The position numbers and the translations under genes were made by a program. Below, piece after piece: positions 23,906 through 36,169 of a stretch of 64,000 nt of DNA; the stretch's first letter is position 1, and the number at the start of each line of letters is the position of its first letter. The notes beneath the pieces were generated by a model. It had not been told where the DNA came from, searched no databases, and saw only the letters and a program-made list of their open reading frames with translations. Source of the stretch: Siphonodentalium dalli (Eukaryota > Mollusca > Scaphopoda > Gadilida > Siphonodentaliidae); NCBI GenBank assembly GCA_032622095.1, contig CP136061.1, positions 16,184,440 through 16,248,439 on the forward strand. The letters are read 5' to 3'.

Positions 23906-24132
23906 GACACGTTGGACCCTGTGTGAGAAAAGTTTGAAATCTGAACATGGAAACAGCAACATCTGTAGAATCTACACTTGTATCCAGCTCTCCAAGTGTT
24001 GTAGATATAATTGTTTTATATAAATAGCCCGTATAACTTTGGAAAATTTCCGACAGATGCTGATTTCATGCCCGTGTTAAGACTTATACGCTTTCCAATT
24101 CTCGGTGAAAAAGCTTTAATTGTAATGATATC

Positions 24133-24593
24133 CCGCAGCCAAGGTGGCTATGTCGTGGATAAGATCATCGCAGTCTGGCAATATGATTGATTGATTGATT
24201 GGGGTTTATTGTCGCTTTAGCCACTAAGGCCATATCACGACATTGCCAGTTTTATTGGTGGAGGAAATCCGCACACTTGCGACTAATCTAACAGTGATTT
24301 CAATGGCTGATAAACTCGTCAACCATGTGCGGCAAACCACCGACCATCGGCGAGTAACTGGCAACTCCACCAGATAACGATTTCGAGTTACAAAGTCCAC
24401 GATGGAAACATGTGGATTTGAACCCTTATCGCCAGCACTGGAGGGCGAAACGGCTTGGAGTGGTACCCCCTAACCGATTGAGCCACCGAGGCCCCCAGTC
24501 TGGCAATAAGACGATGGCACTGGTTCGAACCCCGACATGGGTGACTTGATCTGAGTTGAGGGACATCTCAATGTGCCATTCCGATTGATACAT
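24133..24593 (+). mobile_element. Older tRNA-derived SINE, interrupted
   Basis: The two halves (24133-24183 and 24496-24593) join into a tRNA-like head with a box A-like TGGCTATGTCGTGG (24145-24158) and a box B GGTTCGAACCC (24522-24532). The second SINE has inserted between them. The body after box B is short and the 3' end is not defined. Confidence 0.5.
24184..24495 (-). mobile_element. tRNA-derived SINE with 13-bp target duplication
   Basis: Read on the minus strand it has box A TGGCTCAATCGG (24485-24474) and box B GGTTCAAATCC (24424-24414). A central block follows, with GTTGCCAGTTACTCGCCGAT, GGTCGGTGGTTTGCCGC and ATTTCCTCCACC, resembling the core domain shared by SINEs of bivalves and gastropods (MetaSINE type). 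It ends in a tail, GCGACAATAAACCCC(AATC)n. Both sides carry CAGTCTGGCAATA (24171-24183 and 24496-24508), an exact target duplication. It is about 312 bp, likely complete and young. RNA polymerase III transcription and LINE-driven retroposition are established for such elements. Confidence 0.88.
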
Positions 24594-24599
24594 TTTTAT

Positions 24600-25983
24600 A
24601 ATAAATGAGATTTTATTCACCGACTTAAGCACATTTGAAGCAATGAACACTCACAATGAGTCCGTGCCTCCATAATTCTGATCTATATTTATATAAAAGT
24701 TTGTTAGAAATCGGCGACAAAAGTATTTATTATGTTGACGTACACCCCACCCAACAACCACATCACTCGAGCAACGCGACTTATGTGTATCTTTAAACCA
24801 CACATATAAGTGTTGTGGCGATCGGCGATAAAAAATCCACAAAATTATGAAGCCAATTATACAGATGGAAATATCAAGATCAACGCAAAGGTATTTTGTA
24901 AGATATTGTAATTAGCAGGCTTTTTGAGATACAAATTAAGAAAAAGTACCATATGACCTTGGCAACAATATCTAATTGTTCCATATTTGGGTGCTTTATA
25001 TTTTTGCTTTGGGTTCTATTTTTTCAATGAAAGGGGAAGAACTATATATAGTTATTCCCCCTGCAAACAACTTCAATCTTGATAACAAAACTCAACAAAA
25101 ACAACATCTCCACAGTTTATTACACCGGATAAATTGATAATACAATGTTTTGTATATACGGTATATACTATGGCATATATTTTATATAAAGTAATCTGGG
25201 GGTTCGAATATTAAGTGGGCCTTTAACTACAAACACAGGTAACGTTCATAAACTGATTGTTTTCATAGAGCAGTTTCGCTTTGGCAAGGCACCACATATG
25301 CACAGAACGACACGATGTGTAAATGGGTTTGCCGATACGGCACGAGTGCTGTCGCGGAAGGATAGAACGAGAGGCGCTTGTATTTTGGCAGTTGCAAATA
25401 ACATGAAAGTTGCACATTAGAATAAAATACATGCAATATGTATATCTACGATGTATATAATCCTTAGTAGAAGATAAATTAATACCTTCAACGTATATTC
25501 CTCCATATTGCCATTCTGTCTTTTTATAGAAAGAATAATCGGATCATGTTGCACACGCGCGGAATTGATTATACACATCGTGTCGTTCTGTGTTTATTAC
25601 ACGCTTCGCGTCCTAGAATCCGTGCATTCAAAATATAGACTAAAAAGATTTATTTAGGCACATAGTGGGCGTGTTTTGTCATGTATGATGATGCTTTTAT
25701 TTTATAGCTCCGGTTTCGTGGTTGAGGCGAACGTCATGTAAATCATTTTACGTCAACGAGATGCGTATGGAACGTATGTATTTGTAAATATGGAACAGCA
25801 ATAACACTGTACTTCTGGTAACAAGCGTGTAATAAAATTCAATATGTCACGGTCATGATAATCACACACCAATGAATATGATTATAAACATTACACTACC
25901 TTGAAACATAGGGCTCGTTCTGATTCGCACAGTGGTCGCCTTGCTCCAAGCTGATGCTATATTTGTTCTCACCAGATGCACCA
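24600..25983. other. No recognisable feature
   Basis: AT-rich unassigned sequence. The string ACACATCGTGTCGTTCTGTG (25573-25592) faces CACAGAACGACACGATGTGT at 25300-25319, a perfect 20-bp inverted pair about 250 bp apart, which may mark a small element (about 25300-25592). Confidence 0.4.
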
Positions 25984-26201
25984 TACAGTAATGCCCTAAT
26001 TAATTGACTCCTTTAACCACAGCAGAATTATGGGCAACTTTTCAGGATTTAGTCGGAAATATGGCTTGTTGCCATTCGTCGGAAAGCTCTTGGGAGAGCT
26101 TTTCGATGAATGGCAACAAGCCATATTTCCGACTAAATCCTGAAAAGTTACCCATAATTCTGCTGTGGTTAAAGGAGTCGATTAATTAGGGCATTACTGT
26201 A
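25984..26201. mobile_element. 218-bp palindromic Tc1/mariner-type MITE
   Basis: An almost perfect hairpin: arms of about 105 bp begin CAGTAATGCCCTAATTAATT and meet at CTCTTGGGAGAG with only about four mismatches. TA flanks both ends (25984-25985, 26200-26201). CAGT-starting ends with a TA target are typical of Tc1/mariner derivatives. The 61-codon frame inside it is a by-product of the palindrome. Confidence 0.9.
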
Positions 26202-27110
26202 CATCACAAACGTGTATTTCGCACTTAATATTGTATGGGCAAAATAATTTTAGGTAGAACCACATTTTGATTGGACTACTAATTGTGCATGGCAGTATCG
26301 TAAGCGCATTATTTATTTAACTGTTCTAATAATAGCGCCCGCTCTCCCGCGGCGAAGCCGCGGAAGCGAAGCGACACAGGATATACGTATGCGAATATGA
26401 GATATATACTAATCGACTTCTTCAGCTCACTCTAAAAGTAGATTAAATTACCTAAAGTAGAATAATTTATTCATAATTCAAAGGTCAGCGGAGTCCAAAA
26501 TGATTGTTGGCGACGGCCGCCATTTTGTATTGATTAATGCCACCTCGAAATGGGTAATTGGGCAAAATGCTCCAGGGCAAAAATAAAAAACTTTGATCTA
26601 GCAACTGTTAGATATACTTCCATGTAGGAACATCATGCTCAAAAAGTGAATGTAAATTTAACAAAAGCTCTGGTTAACAAAAAAGTTAAATTGCATGAAA
26701 TTTTTTTTTTTACATATTTCATAAAATTATTAAAAATATTTACCACCAAAGGAGAATCTAGCGACCTTGCTGACCGTTTACATATTATCTTCAATTTTCC
26801 AACGGTATTTCCGCCTAAAAGATTGATGAAATATTCTCAAAGTTCAAGGCCGACAAACGGAAACTTTAAGTTCCGATTGAAAGATCGCAGAGTCATTTTA
26901 AGGTTGCTTCTTGGGAAACCAGTAAAGGCTTCATGACATCAAGACGTACACCATGACGTCACTACCTACACCGGCGCGCAAAATTCCATACAGGACTGCG
27001 TCGATGGCCAGACAGCTGAGACTCGTATTACATGGCAGACTAAATATCCACATTTACGTTATATGTGATTATTTACATACATTATATATATTATTTTATT
27101 GTGTCCCATT
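26202..27110. other. No recognisable feature
   Basis: Includes a 96-codon plus-strand frame (26646-26936) of Lys/Phe-rich AT-driven sequence without a domain. No gene is called. Confidence 0.35.
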
Positions 27111-27113
27111 ATA

Positions 27114-27891
27114 AGGGTGGATACACACATGCATGTAATTTCTGTATGTAAAATACATGTATTTTACATGACCACACCAATAATTGACAACATTAATCAC
27201 CTGCGCGCGAGCGGTTCATTGTTAACAGGCCAGACAAGTGATTAGTGCTAAGTGAAGTCAAATTGTCTTCTATCAGTCCATTTAAGGCCAGTCAAAACCA
27301 TGTCCTCTCTTACGGATGCGGAAATTAGTCAAGTCTGTGTGATATCTGGCATTTTATTAATGCACGAACACCAGAAGCCATACGTCTGGCATATACAGGC
27401 TTGATGTAGAACATTTTCAATCATGATTCTTGTTTGGGTGGGGTCTCGAAAGCTTCAAATCGCTAAGGGACTTAGTTGGATGTATCGGTCGGAATAATCT
27501 GGGCAAGAAGGTACAATATGGCATGTTTTACTTAAATAGCTCAGAATTGGCCACCCCGCCTGGTAGCTTTCGGGTCATATATAGCCCCTGCATGCGTCGG
27601 TGAAATCCTAATCCTAATCCTGCTATAAATAAGAGAGGACCGGTAATTATTTAAATAGAAAGTCTACCATATGGGTTATACCACGAACAATTAGTTTAAG
27701 TGGCCTGGCACTCGGTCCAAGATAACGGCTTATCTACATTCCGACTTAATTGGAAATATAACTCAGTGCGTTCAACACGTAGGCAATGATTGGGTTGTCA
27801 GTGGACACATATTACATCGTCTTGTGTGATCCATGTAAAACGCCAAATACACGATAATTACAGAGATTACATGCATGTGTGTATCCACCCT
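27114..27891. mobile_element. 778-bp TIR element with TA target
   Basis: Terminal inverted repeats AGGGTGGATACACACATGCA (continuing TGTAAT) at 27114-27139 and complementary at 27866-27891 are exact. TA flanks both ends (27112-27113, 27892-27893). The interior is non-coding and contains a second short palindrome, ATGTAAAATACATGTATTTTACAT, close to the left end. It is a non-autonomous element, probably Tc1/mariner-like by its target. Confidence 0.8.
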
Positions 27892-27994
27892 TAGGGTTTA
27901 TCATCAAATCCTTCTATACAGATAACAATTCATACGATAATCACATGAACAGTAACAAGCGGGCGCAAATTACGTTTACGTACATGATCATATT

Positions 27995-28125
27995 AATTAT
28001 AAACCTTTAAGTGTACTAATAATACTTATAAACATTTAAGTGTACTAATAATAATTATAAACCTTTAAGTATACTAATAATAATTATAAACCTTTAAGTG
28101 TACTAATAATAATTATAAACCTTTC
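27995..28125. repeat. 29-bp tandem repeat
   Basis: Four full units and one partial unit of AATTATAAACCTTTAAGTGT plus ACTAATAAT, starting at 27995, 28024, 28053, 28082 and 28111, with one or two substitutions each. Confidence 0.95.
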
Positions 28126-28139
28126 GGAAATGGCAACAT

Positions 28140-28637
28140 TACTGGGATATATTAAAGGGATACTGTACCCAAATGGTGTTGTTGGTTTCTTTAGTCTCTG
28201 AGCTGTAGAATAAGGTAACCAGATTTCAATTATTTGAAAGTCTTTTGAGTACGAAGTATTGTTACGGACGGCAGATTAGCCGGAATGCGAAATTATCAAT
28301 TGTCGTTATCGAGTAATTTTTTGACAGTTTCAAGCAAATGTATCAAATAAATGTTGGTTTATATGCATACTGGTCCCATATATTGATTTAAGTCATTGTA
28401 TAGTCACTAATAAGTGAGTGGCTTGAGTTACGCCCCGTATCAACATAATTTTTTACACGATTATGTGTGCCACGCTCCAGCCATAAATTCGATTTATTTT
28501 AAATAATTAACTTTGATTTTAAGATAAAATATTAACCTGAACGTTTACAGAATACATTTTCGACTCCAATTAATTAGTTTTCATTATATTATCGATATTA
28601 GATCATTGTTATCACTGGGGGTCATATTTCCCGTTGT
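28140..28637. other. No recognisable feature
   Basis: AT-rich spacer between the 29-bp array and the long satellite; nothing identified. Confidence 0.4.
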
Positions 28638-31118
28638 CTGAAGTCAACAAAAATTTGCAAAAAGCTATGTATAGGTTATATACCCCTATATATAACTTCA
28701 GATTTACCCCACCCCTATTTTCATACCCACCCATAACGACGGTTCAGGAGTCAAGAACATTACGGGCAGTATATAACAAACATGTAGAGAACCCGTAGTT
28801 ACGGGCAGTATATATATACTGCCTGTTATTACTGTCGAAACATGCACATAAATAATTGCCATATTTGCGCGTAAGTGTCTTATTGCAAGCTATTTGGAAT
28901 AAATTAGTTGCTCATCTCCATCAAAGGAACACGGTTCCTATGTTCCTGACAACTGACTAGACTTGTCAATTGCACTTGCGCTGTTGTTTCACGTGTCAAC
29001 ATTAGGGATAGGGAATTGTAATCGGTCTGGTCATATATAGTCGTGCGTGTCTATTGGCCAGACCAATAGGTATATGATTGTCGACAATACATACATATGT
29101 ACAAAGACAAAAACATATGTGTTGTTATGTGAGAGGGGGGTCTAAGTTATTGCTTGCAAAAACAAATGGTGTAAACTGAAGTCAACAACATTTTGCAAAA
29201 AGCTATGTAAAGGTCATATACCCATATATATAACTTCAGATTTATCTCACCCCTATTTTCGTACCCACCCATAACGACGGTTCAGGGGTCAAGAACTTTA
29301 TGGGCAGTATATAACAAACATGTAGAGAACCCGTAGTTACGGGCAGTATATATATACTGCCTGTTATTACTGTCGAAATATGCACATAAATAATTGTCAT
29401 ATTTGCGCGTAAGTGTCTTATTGCAAGCTATTTGGAATAAATTAGTTGCTCATCTCCATCAAAGAAACACGGTTCATATGTCCCTGTCCACTTACTAGAC
29501 TTGTCAATTGCACTTGCGCTGTACTTTCACGTGTCAACATTGTGGATAGGGAATTGTAATCGGTCTGGTCATTTATAGGCGTGCGTGTCTATTGGCCAGA
29601 CCAATAGTTATAAGATTATCGACAATACATACATATGTACAAAGACGAAAAAATATGTGTTGTTCTGTGAGAGGGGGTCTAAGTGATTGCTTGCAAAACA
29701 AATGGTGTAAACTGAAGTCAACAACATTTTGCAAAAATTATATAAAGGTTATATACTCCTATATATAACTTCAGATTTATTCCCACCCCTACTTTCGTAC
29801 CCACCCATAACGACGGTTCAGGAGTCAAGAACTGTACGGGCAGTATATAACACACTTACAATATACGGTATCTACGGGCAGTCTATATATACGGCCTGCT
29901 ATTACTGTGGAAATAACTAATTGGCATAAATGCACGTAAGTGTCTTATTGCAAGCTATCTGTTATAAATTGCTTGTTCATCAGCAGGAAGGAACATGGTT
30001 CTTCTGTTCGTGACCGCTGACTAGACGTGTCAATTGCACTTGCACTGTTGTTTCACGTGTCACCATTGCGTATTTGGAATTGTAAACGGTCTGGGCATTT
30101 AGGGCGTCCGTGTCTACTTGGCCAGACAAATAATGATTATTGGCAATGCATACATATGTACAAAACATGTTTTGTTCCTGATATGGGGTCCGCATGATTG
30201 TTTGAACAAACCGTGTAAACTGAGGATATATAATAAGGACATATATATAACTTCATATTTACCCCGCCCCTATGTCCATACCCACCCATAACGACGGTTC
30301 AGGGCTCAAGAACTTTACGGGTATTATATAACAAACCTACATAGAACCGTGGCTATATATACTGGCAGTATATACTGCCTGTTATTACTGTGGAAATATG
30401 CACGTACATTGTAAATGATAGGCATATCTGCATGTAAGTGTCTAATTGCAAGGTATCTGGTATAAATTGTTGCTTCATCTCCAACAAGGAGCACGGTTCA
30501 TGTGTCCCCGACCGCCTACTATAAACTTGTCAATTGAACTTGTGCTGTTGTTTCACGTGTCAACATTGTGTATGTGGAATTGTAAACGGTCTGGTCATTC
30601 ATAGCCGCGCGTATCTATTTAGCCAGACCAATAATTAGATGATCATTGGCATTACACACAATTGTACACAAAAATATAGGCTGTTCTGTGAGAGGGGGTT
30701 TAAGTGATTGTTTTAACAAACAAATGGTGTAAACTGAGGTCAACAAAATATTACAAAAAACTTTGTATAGGTTATATACCCCTATATATAACTTGATTTA
30801 TCCCACCCCTATTTGCATACCACCCCTAACGACGATTCAGCAGACAAGAACGTTACGGGTACTATATATAAACCTATATTCCCACAGTAACTACGGGCAG
30901 TATATACTGCCTGTTATTACTGTGGAAATATGCACATAAATAATTGGCATATGCGCACGTAAGTGTCTTATTACAAGCTATTTGGTATAAATTGCTTTTC
31001 CATCTCTAGCAAGGAACACGGTTCGTATGTCCCTGACCGCCGACTAGACTTGTCAATCGCATTTGAGCTGTTGTTTCACGTGACAACATTGTGTATATGG
31101 AATTTTCAACGGCCTGGT
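28638..31118. repeat. Satellite with unit of about 505-540 bp, five copies
   Basis: Units begin near 28641, 29179, 29715, 30222 and 30736; the last is cut at about 31118. Each starts with an AAGTCAACAA-type block and contains CCCACCCATAACGACGGTTC, a palindrome-rich block around ACGGGCAGTATATATATACT, GTAAGTGTCTTATTGCAAGC, TTTCACGTGTCAACATT and TTGGCCAGACCAATA. The first three units are closest to each other; the fourth and fifth are more diverged and shorter. The array has no coding capacity. A related fragment of the unit occurs alone at about 59008-59068. Confidence 0.92.
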
Positions 31119-32210
31119 CATTAATCCGAATAGTCTAATTTGGACTAGGTGGTGTACGTAACATTGCGTCGAAAATAGGAGACATTAGACGGGTAACACA
31201 AATAAACCATCCTTAGAAAGATCAGCATTATCTTCTTTATTTCATAAACGTAATACTAATAATGTTATCAGTATGTTTTTGTGATAAACAATGAAACAAA
31301 ATCGAAATGTGACTCAAAACACCAGTATTGGTTCATCGATTTTTTAGGAAACCCCAAAATAGTAATCGTGACGTCATACAGGTGCTGTCTATATTTAGGC
31401 CCGGAAATTTTCTTAATGGCGTACATGCTAGTTATTCGTGCACAGCGTAAGTTAGTATTGATACCGAATTTCACCCAAAGGATATACAAGTCGCTAACCA
31501 ATAAAATCATTTGTATATCTCTGGAAATATTGTATTATTCCAGACAATTGCACTCTGCCCGATAAAGCGGGCTGCCGGGATAAACGTAAGTTACGTCGTG
31601 TCCGCTTTAGCGGGCTGTCGGGTTGAAATAGTTAATTTTAACGGAAAAAAGCTCATTCGAGCTTCCACATTTTGTCTAAGTAATTTCTAAGGATGTATGA
31701 CATTGGTTGCAAAATACACCAAATGTTGAGATACATGTACATGTATATATATATTACGGCCTCATATGTGCAGAGAAATACATACCGTGGTCAGCGCCCT
31801 TTTCCAGCTGTTTGCAATTTTTAGCACAGAAGTGAATCAGGGGCTGTTTATTTATACCATTTCAAGAATAGACTAACACGGAAAGCTCTTTTCTGTTCCA
31901 TGCTAAAACCTCTGGTTGAAAGTTGTATTTTTCATGACTCCAATGTGTCTTTCTGGGAAATATATAATACTGCTCGCAGAAATGTAGTTCAAGTTTATAT
32001 ATGATGCATATATATAAATAACCCAAATTGCACAAGTAAGCCCAAAATAGAATTAAACATAATTACAAACTCTATACCGGTACACGGACTGGCTAAATCG
32101 AATCGGACTCACTTTATCGTTCATTCTGCCTCAATGTGCAATGACAACTGTGGGCAAAAGGAAATTAAAGCATGTGTTTTGAAAATTAGTTCATTAACAA
32201 TTATATATGA
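31119..32210. other. Unassigned sequence with diverged dispersed-repeat homology
   Basis: About 31665-31990 shares ordered blocks with 63050-63330 (for example AAAGTTGTATTNTTCATGAC near 31920 and 63280), so it is an old dispersed repeat. Around 31118-31150, TAATCCGAATAGTCTAATTT resembles the reverse complement of 42070-42095. No gene is seen. Confidence 0.35.
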
Positions 32211-33258
32211 CTAGCAGGGTTACCCGGGGTTGCTCAGGTTAAAGAAACGTGAAACCATCTGTATTTTGTCGATATTTGGTGGAATAAAGAATACAGTTGC
32301 TCAAAGTGTTACACTCATTCTCATAAATTGTATACCCAAAATAATATCAGAAAACACGATTCTTACATATGGAATATAAGTAGTGGCTCACTTTGTCGGA
32401 TCGTGGCGACTGTCATTTTGTGTATCGCAATGAATCCGTCCCACCAATAAAGAAGTATTTATTTATTTACAACTGCGTATACTTCAGATGTTATAACATG
32501 AACATACATGAACATAAAAAAACACATTAGTTCGCAAACTTAAAGACAACAATTGGGTTGTACATAGAGCTGTATCAATCAATATAGTTGGTTATACCAA
32601 GATGTTGAGGACACATGGTTATCATATCTCCAGGAAGATACAGATGTTTTAAGGAAATATCCAGGTGCTCCACTGTTCATGATGCTATATACTGGCTCAT
32701 TATTCTCAGTATAAAAGAAATGTTTATATGCACATATATCAGTTACATGTGCCCGACACAGAGCGATATTTTGAGCTGTTTGTGTTAGACGATGAGACTG
32801 TTCTAAAAATGAAAGAAATTCTCTGTGGATACCCTTGTCAGATGTCAGTATTGGAGGATCTTGGAAAGTCATGTGCTACTAACTGCGTTTTCTGTTATCT
32901 CAGAAGAAACTATATTTGACTGCATACTGTGACCACTATTATGGAACAGGCATTCTATACATTTCCATATCACTTGAAAATTGTAACTTTTTTGTAGAAA
33001 CTATATTGATGGGACAGACTCAATTGTGTTATATACATGAGCCATTCTAATATACAATCATCTGACGGTTCAAGGTCTCTTAGTTTGCAAGAATATGTGT
33101 ACCTCTTAAATAGAATGATACATATACGTTTAATGCTTTCTTCGATGTATCTGTTTTTCTAGCTGTTTATAAGACAGTTGAGAATATATAATTGTTCAAG
33201 TGACTTAATTCGATCACCATTTGTCGAGATCGTGAAAGTCGAACGCCAAAAACTCCTA
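32211..33258 (-). mobile_element. 1-kb dispersed repeat, copy 2 (Helitron-like end candidate)
   Basis: Second copy of 20219-21187, in the same orientation, with CTAGCAGGGTTACCCGG at its left edge preceded by A. It contains about 50 bp absent from copy 1 near 33000-33040. The shared plus-strand frames carry different stops in the two copies, so no protein is conserved. Confidence 0.55.
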
Positions 33259-33294
33259 GTGCGATATGGAGATGGCCTGTTTTTATCGAGTTAT

Positions 33295-33664
33295 AAGTGA
33301 ACGTTCAGACGACCACGATACAATCGTAAGTGAAGGAATCGGGCCCGATGATATCGTGGATATTTTGTTCACACGATTACGATGTTGTCGTACATGATGA
33401 TATCGTAAGTTGTTCGTAAAGCATGTGACTGACTACCCTGCGATCTTTCCAGCCACGATTTGTACGTACACACGACTGCGATTATGTCGCAAGTGGAGGT
33501 ATCCAAGGATACGCCAAGATTTCGAATCTAAAATCAAACAGTGCTTGATATTATTGTTTTACTTGTGATTTTGACGTGAGCATGCACAGTCTAACTATCA
33601 TTTACTCCCTGCGATGGAAATCCTTCCACTTACGATTGAATCGTGGTCGTCTGAACGTTCACTT
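33295..33664. mobile_element. 370-bp MITE with 38-bp TIRs
   Basis: The ends AAGTGAACGTTCAGACGACC (continuing ACGATACAATCGTAAGTG) and the complementary right end differ at one of 38 positions. Subterminal TCGTAAGT and ACGAT motifs recur through the interior, as in Harbinger-type MITEs. A target duplication was not clear. Confidence 0.8.
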
Positions 33665-35755
33665 GGGCATACTTGTGCAGAAATAGCTCATCGGTTCAAC
33701 ATTATGAGCCCAATGTTACAAGAAGTATTAATCTGTTGCCGATTTCGAACCTCATTTTAGTTAATATAACTTGGCTTCGATTGCAAGTTAATAGGCTTGT
33801 CCCGATCTCATTGTTTATCGTGATTACCAGTTCAAATGTCCTTGAGTTTCTGTTTGACCAGATGTTTTTGAGAGTCAAAGTTTGATATATAAGTGTTTTC
33901 TATTTCCCCTGCCTGTTTGGTGAAGTTATTATAACAGTATTGAGTATTAAAAAAAAAATTGTATTAATAATCCATTTACTCATGCATTTCTTCGAGCAAC
34001 TGTAACATTGATGTTATTGAGTTGCTGATTGTCAACGTTCTGGTCTGTGTTTATGCTGAGCTATAAACTTTTTATTCTCAGTCGGGGGTAAATTTTGTTC
34101 TTCCCCGTAGAAATAACCAATGTATTTGCACATTTTATGAGACAGAAAAGAACAAAGAAAACGGCACACACACTTAGTGTATACAACGTTCAATGTATCT
34201 TTAGTCCGTTTGTTCATTTGATAATTGTATTACAAATACCATGAAGCATTTTTTAATTAAATACTTTTCAATCACAAACCAAAGCGACTTGAGGCCTTAA
34301 ATCGCGACGGTCTGAGGGTTAAAGTTTGTACTTGCGTGGACAGAATATGATGATACAGGCATACATTGTTCTTAGATTGATTATTTGTTTTGTTCAAGAT
34401 GCGATAATCTGATGCTGACATTTTATAATGATTTTTGTGGGTAAACGACAATCAATTTCTTTAAATTCAGGGATTGTTATAAACAATGACCAGAATCGCA
34501 AACATTTACAAATTGGGCAATGAATATAAGAACAAAATATGTCTATTTTGTTTTCATTTTCTCTATGTGTATTGTCTGCGCCTTTAAAATGTTTAACCAC
34601 GAGACCATCGCGACGGTACCAAGTCGGTTTAAGTGCACTAAATATTACATGTGTGATCACAACTATGACATGATTATACTGCATAATTTCACGATTGATT
34701 CTCCCGGTTTGATACGTGAAAGCTATATAACTTCGGAAAATGTCCAGCTGAGCAGTTATGGATGGAATTATAATGGTCTTGTTCACATATCAAACAATGC
34801 ACTTATTACATTCTAACACAATTATATATTATGTATATAGTCTATTTCCGGTGTGTGCACAGCCTTGCACGTGGGGACTATGCTGTACTTTAATGACATT
34901 TATTCATGTACTATTCTGATAGAAGAGATTGTTCCATCAAAGTTATTCGGTGAGCACAGAGGGCGGCATTTTATTACATAAAACGGGTGTATGTTTTATT
35001 GCAGAGTTCAATGCGGTCACTGGATTTGGATAGTGATCAAAATCAATTACAAACATCATGAATCCCTATATATGGGATTCATACACAGTCTTCTGAATTT
35101 ATAGGCAGCCAAACTCCATAACCACATTGAATCTGTTATGTATTACCTGTACTTATACGTGTATAGTTTAACAAAGTGTGGTTGTCACCAAAGCTGTTTT
35201 TATTTATTTATAAATATAATCAGGGTTCCAGGCAATTTCTTTTGCGAAACCCGGTATGGTTTTTTTTATGTTAGCAAGGGAACTAATACCCAAAAGACGC
35301 TTTTATGCCTATATGGATTTTCGTGAACGCTTATTTCATGTTTTGACGATTTAGGTAGATTGTCAGCATTAATTATCGTATTGTTTCCGAACAAAATGAC
35401 ATCGGTATACATCAGCCGAGTGTTGAAATATTTCACAGTTAGTGTTCTTTCATCGGAACAGAGCCAGTATAGCTATTATATATAACTTCTTGCGTGTATT
35501 TATTTTAACCTGAGGTCTGGAAACGTGAATGCAACATTAAAAGCCAAACAGTATTAGAACATTAGACAGTATTTAATTCAGAGGAAATATACTATGCAAA
35601 AGTGTCGCAGTACCAAAATTTCAACTTAATTTTCTCGGAAAATGGAAAATTGGACTTACAAAAGTATAGTTCTCAGGTGACGATTAGTAATGGCTATTTG
35701 GCAGGTGGTCGACTCAAGTTAACCAAATAATATATTGGTTTACTTAATAGTGTTA
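33665..35755. other. Mostly unassigned sequence
   Basis: AT-rich. The only item of possible interest is the secreted-protein-like frame at 34520-34816, listed separately. Confidence 0.35.
34520..34816 (+). CDS. Doubtful secreted-protein start exon
   Basis: A 98-codon frame from a true ATG has a hydrophobic stretch at residues 8-22 (YFVFIFSMCIVCAFK) that could be a signal peptide. A Cys/Tyr-containing segment follows (FKCTKYYMC at about 37-45). No domain was recognised, no clear donor site was found, and the overlapping minus-strand frame is equally open. It may be chance in AT-rich DNA. Confidence 0.15.
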   Translation: MNIRTKYVYFVFIFSMCIVCAFKMFNHETIATVPSRFKCTKYYMCDHNYDMIILHNFTIDSPGLIRESYITSENVQLSSYGWNYNGLVHISNNALITF

Positions 35756-36169
35756 TCTAGCTATCTAATATATTTGAGGAAAGTTTGTGTGTATGTGGGG
35801 GTGTCTGTCTGTGTGTGTGGCCGCCATGGACTCTAAAACGGCTAAACCGATTTCTACGAAACTTGGTACGCGCACGTAGTATCACACGAGGACCAACATA
35901 GGCCCATCCATTTGTTCGTGCGGCCCGACCGTCACCTTCAAAACTCATATCTCCAGATCAACTGATCCGCAGTGCTAAATTGCCTTACAAACAACGCTCT
36001 TTATTAATCCCATATTCGGGTTGGTTAACCTAAGAACGCTCTTTACCTGTCTATCGAATGGTATTCTCGAGACCCGGCTCATTCTTTTTGTGAATTCAGA
36101 CTGTTGACTGTCTTATAGTTTGTGAATTCAGACTGTTGACTGTTTTATAGTTTGCAATGAGCAGCAGTG

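Larger units (their letters stand above)
21189..23940 (+). mobile_element. PIF/Harbinger-type DNA transposon (limits approximate)
   Basis: The left limit is where homology to the second 1-kb repeat copy stops (CTCCTTA|AGCTACCC). TTA there would suit the 3-bp TWA target preference of the superfamily. The 5' region is packed with ACGCAAC, GATCGCA and GCACGCAGG motifs in both orientations (21210-21480 mirrored at 21535-21720), typical subterminal repeats. The same motifs recur at 23497-23540 beyond the gene. A weak match between CTACCCTCACAC at the left and CTGTGTGAG at about 23919 suggests the right end, but the TIR is not convincing. The second Harbinger gene (Myb-like protein) is not present. 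Confidence 0.65.

Noticed and set aside
23400-23948. Three overlapping minus-strand frames of up to 182 codons
   Set aside because: All derive from the 38-bp minisatellite and carry the same repeat peptide in each frame.
24133-24593. Functional tRNA gene
   Set aside because: Box A and box B are present, but the cloverleaf is not formed, one copy is interrupted, and the other continues into a SINE body with tail and target duplication.
26004-26189. 61-codon frame
   Set aside because: It lies wholly inside a palindromic MITE and is read from complementary arms.
27600-27625. Telomere-like CCTAAT repeats
   Set aside because: Only three short units of CTAATC; no TTAGGG array.
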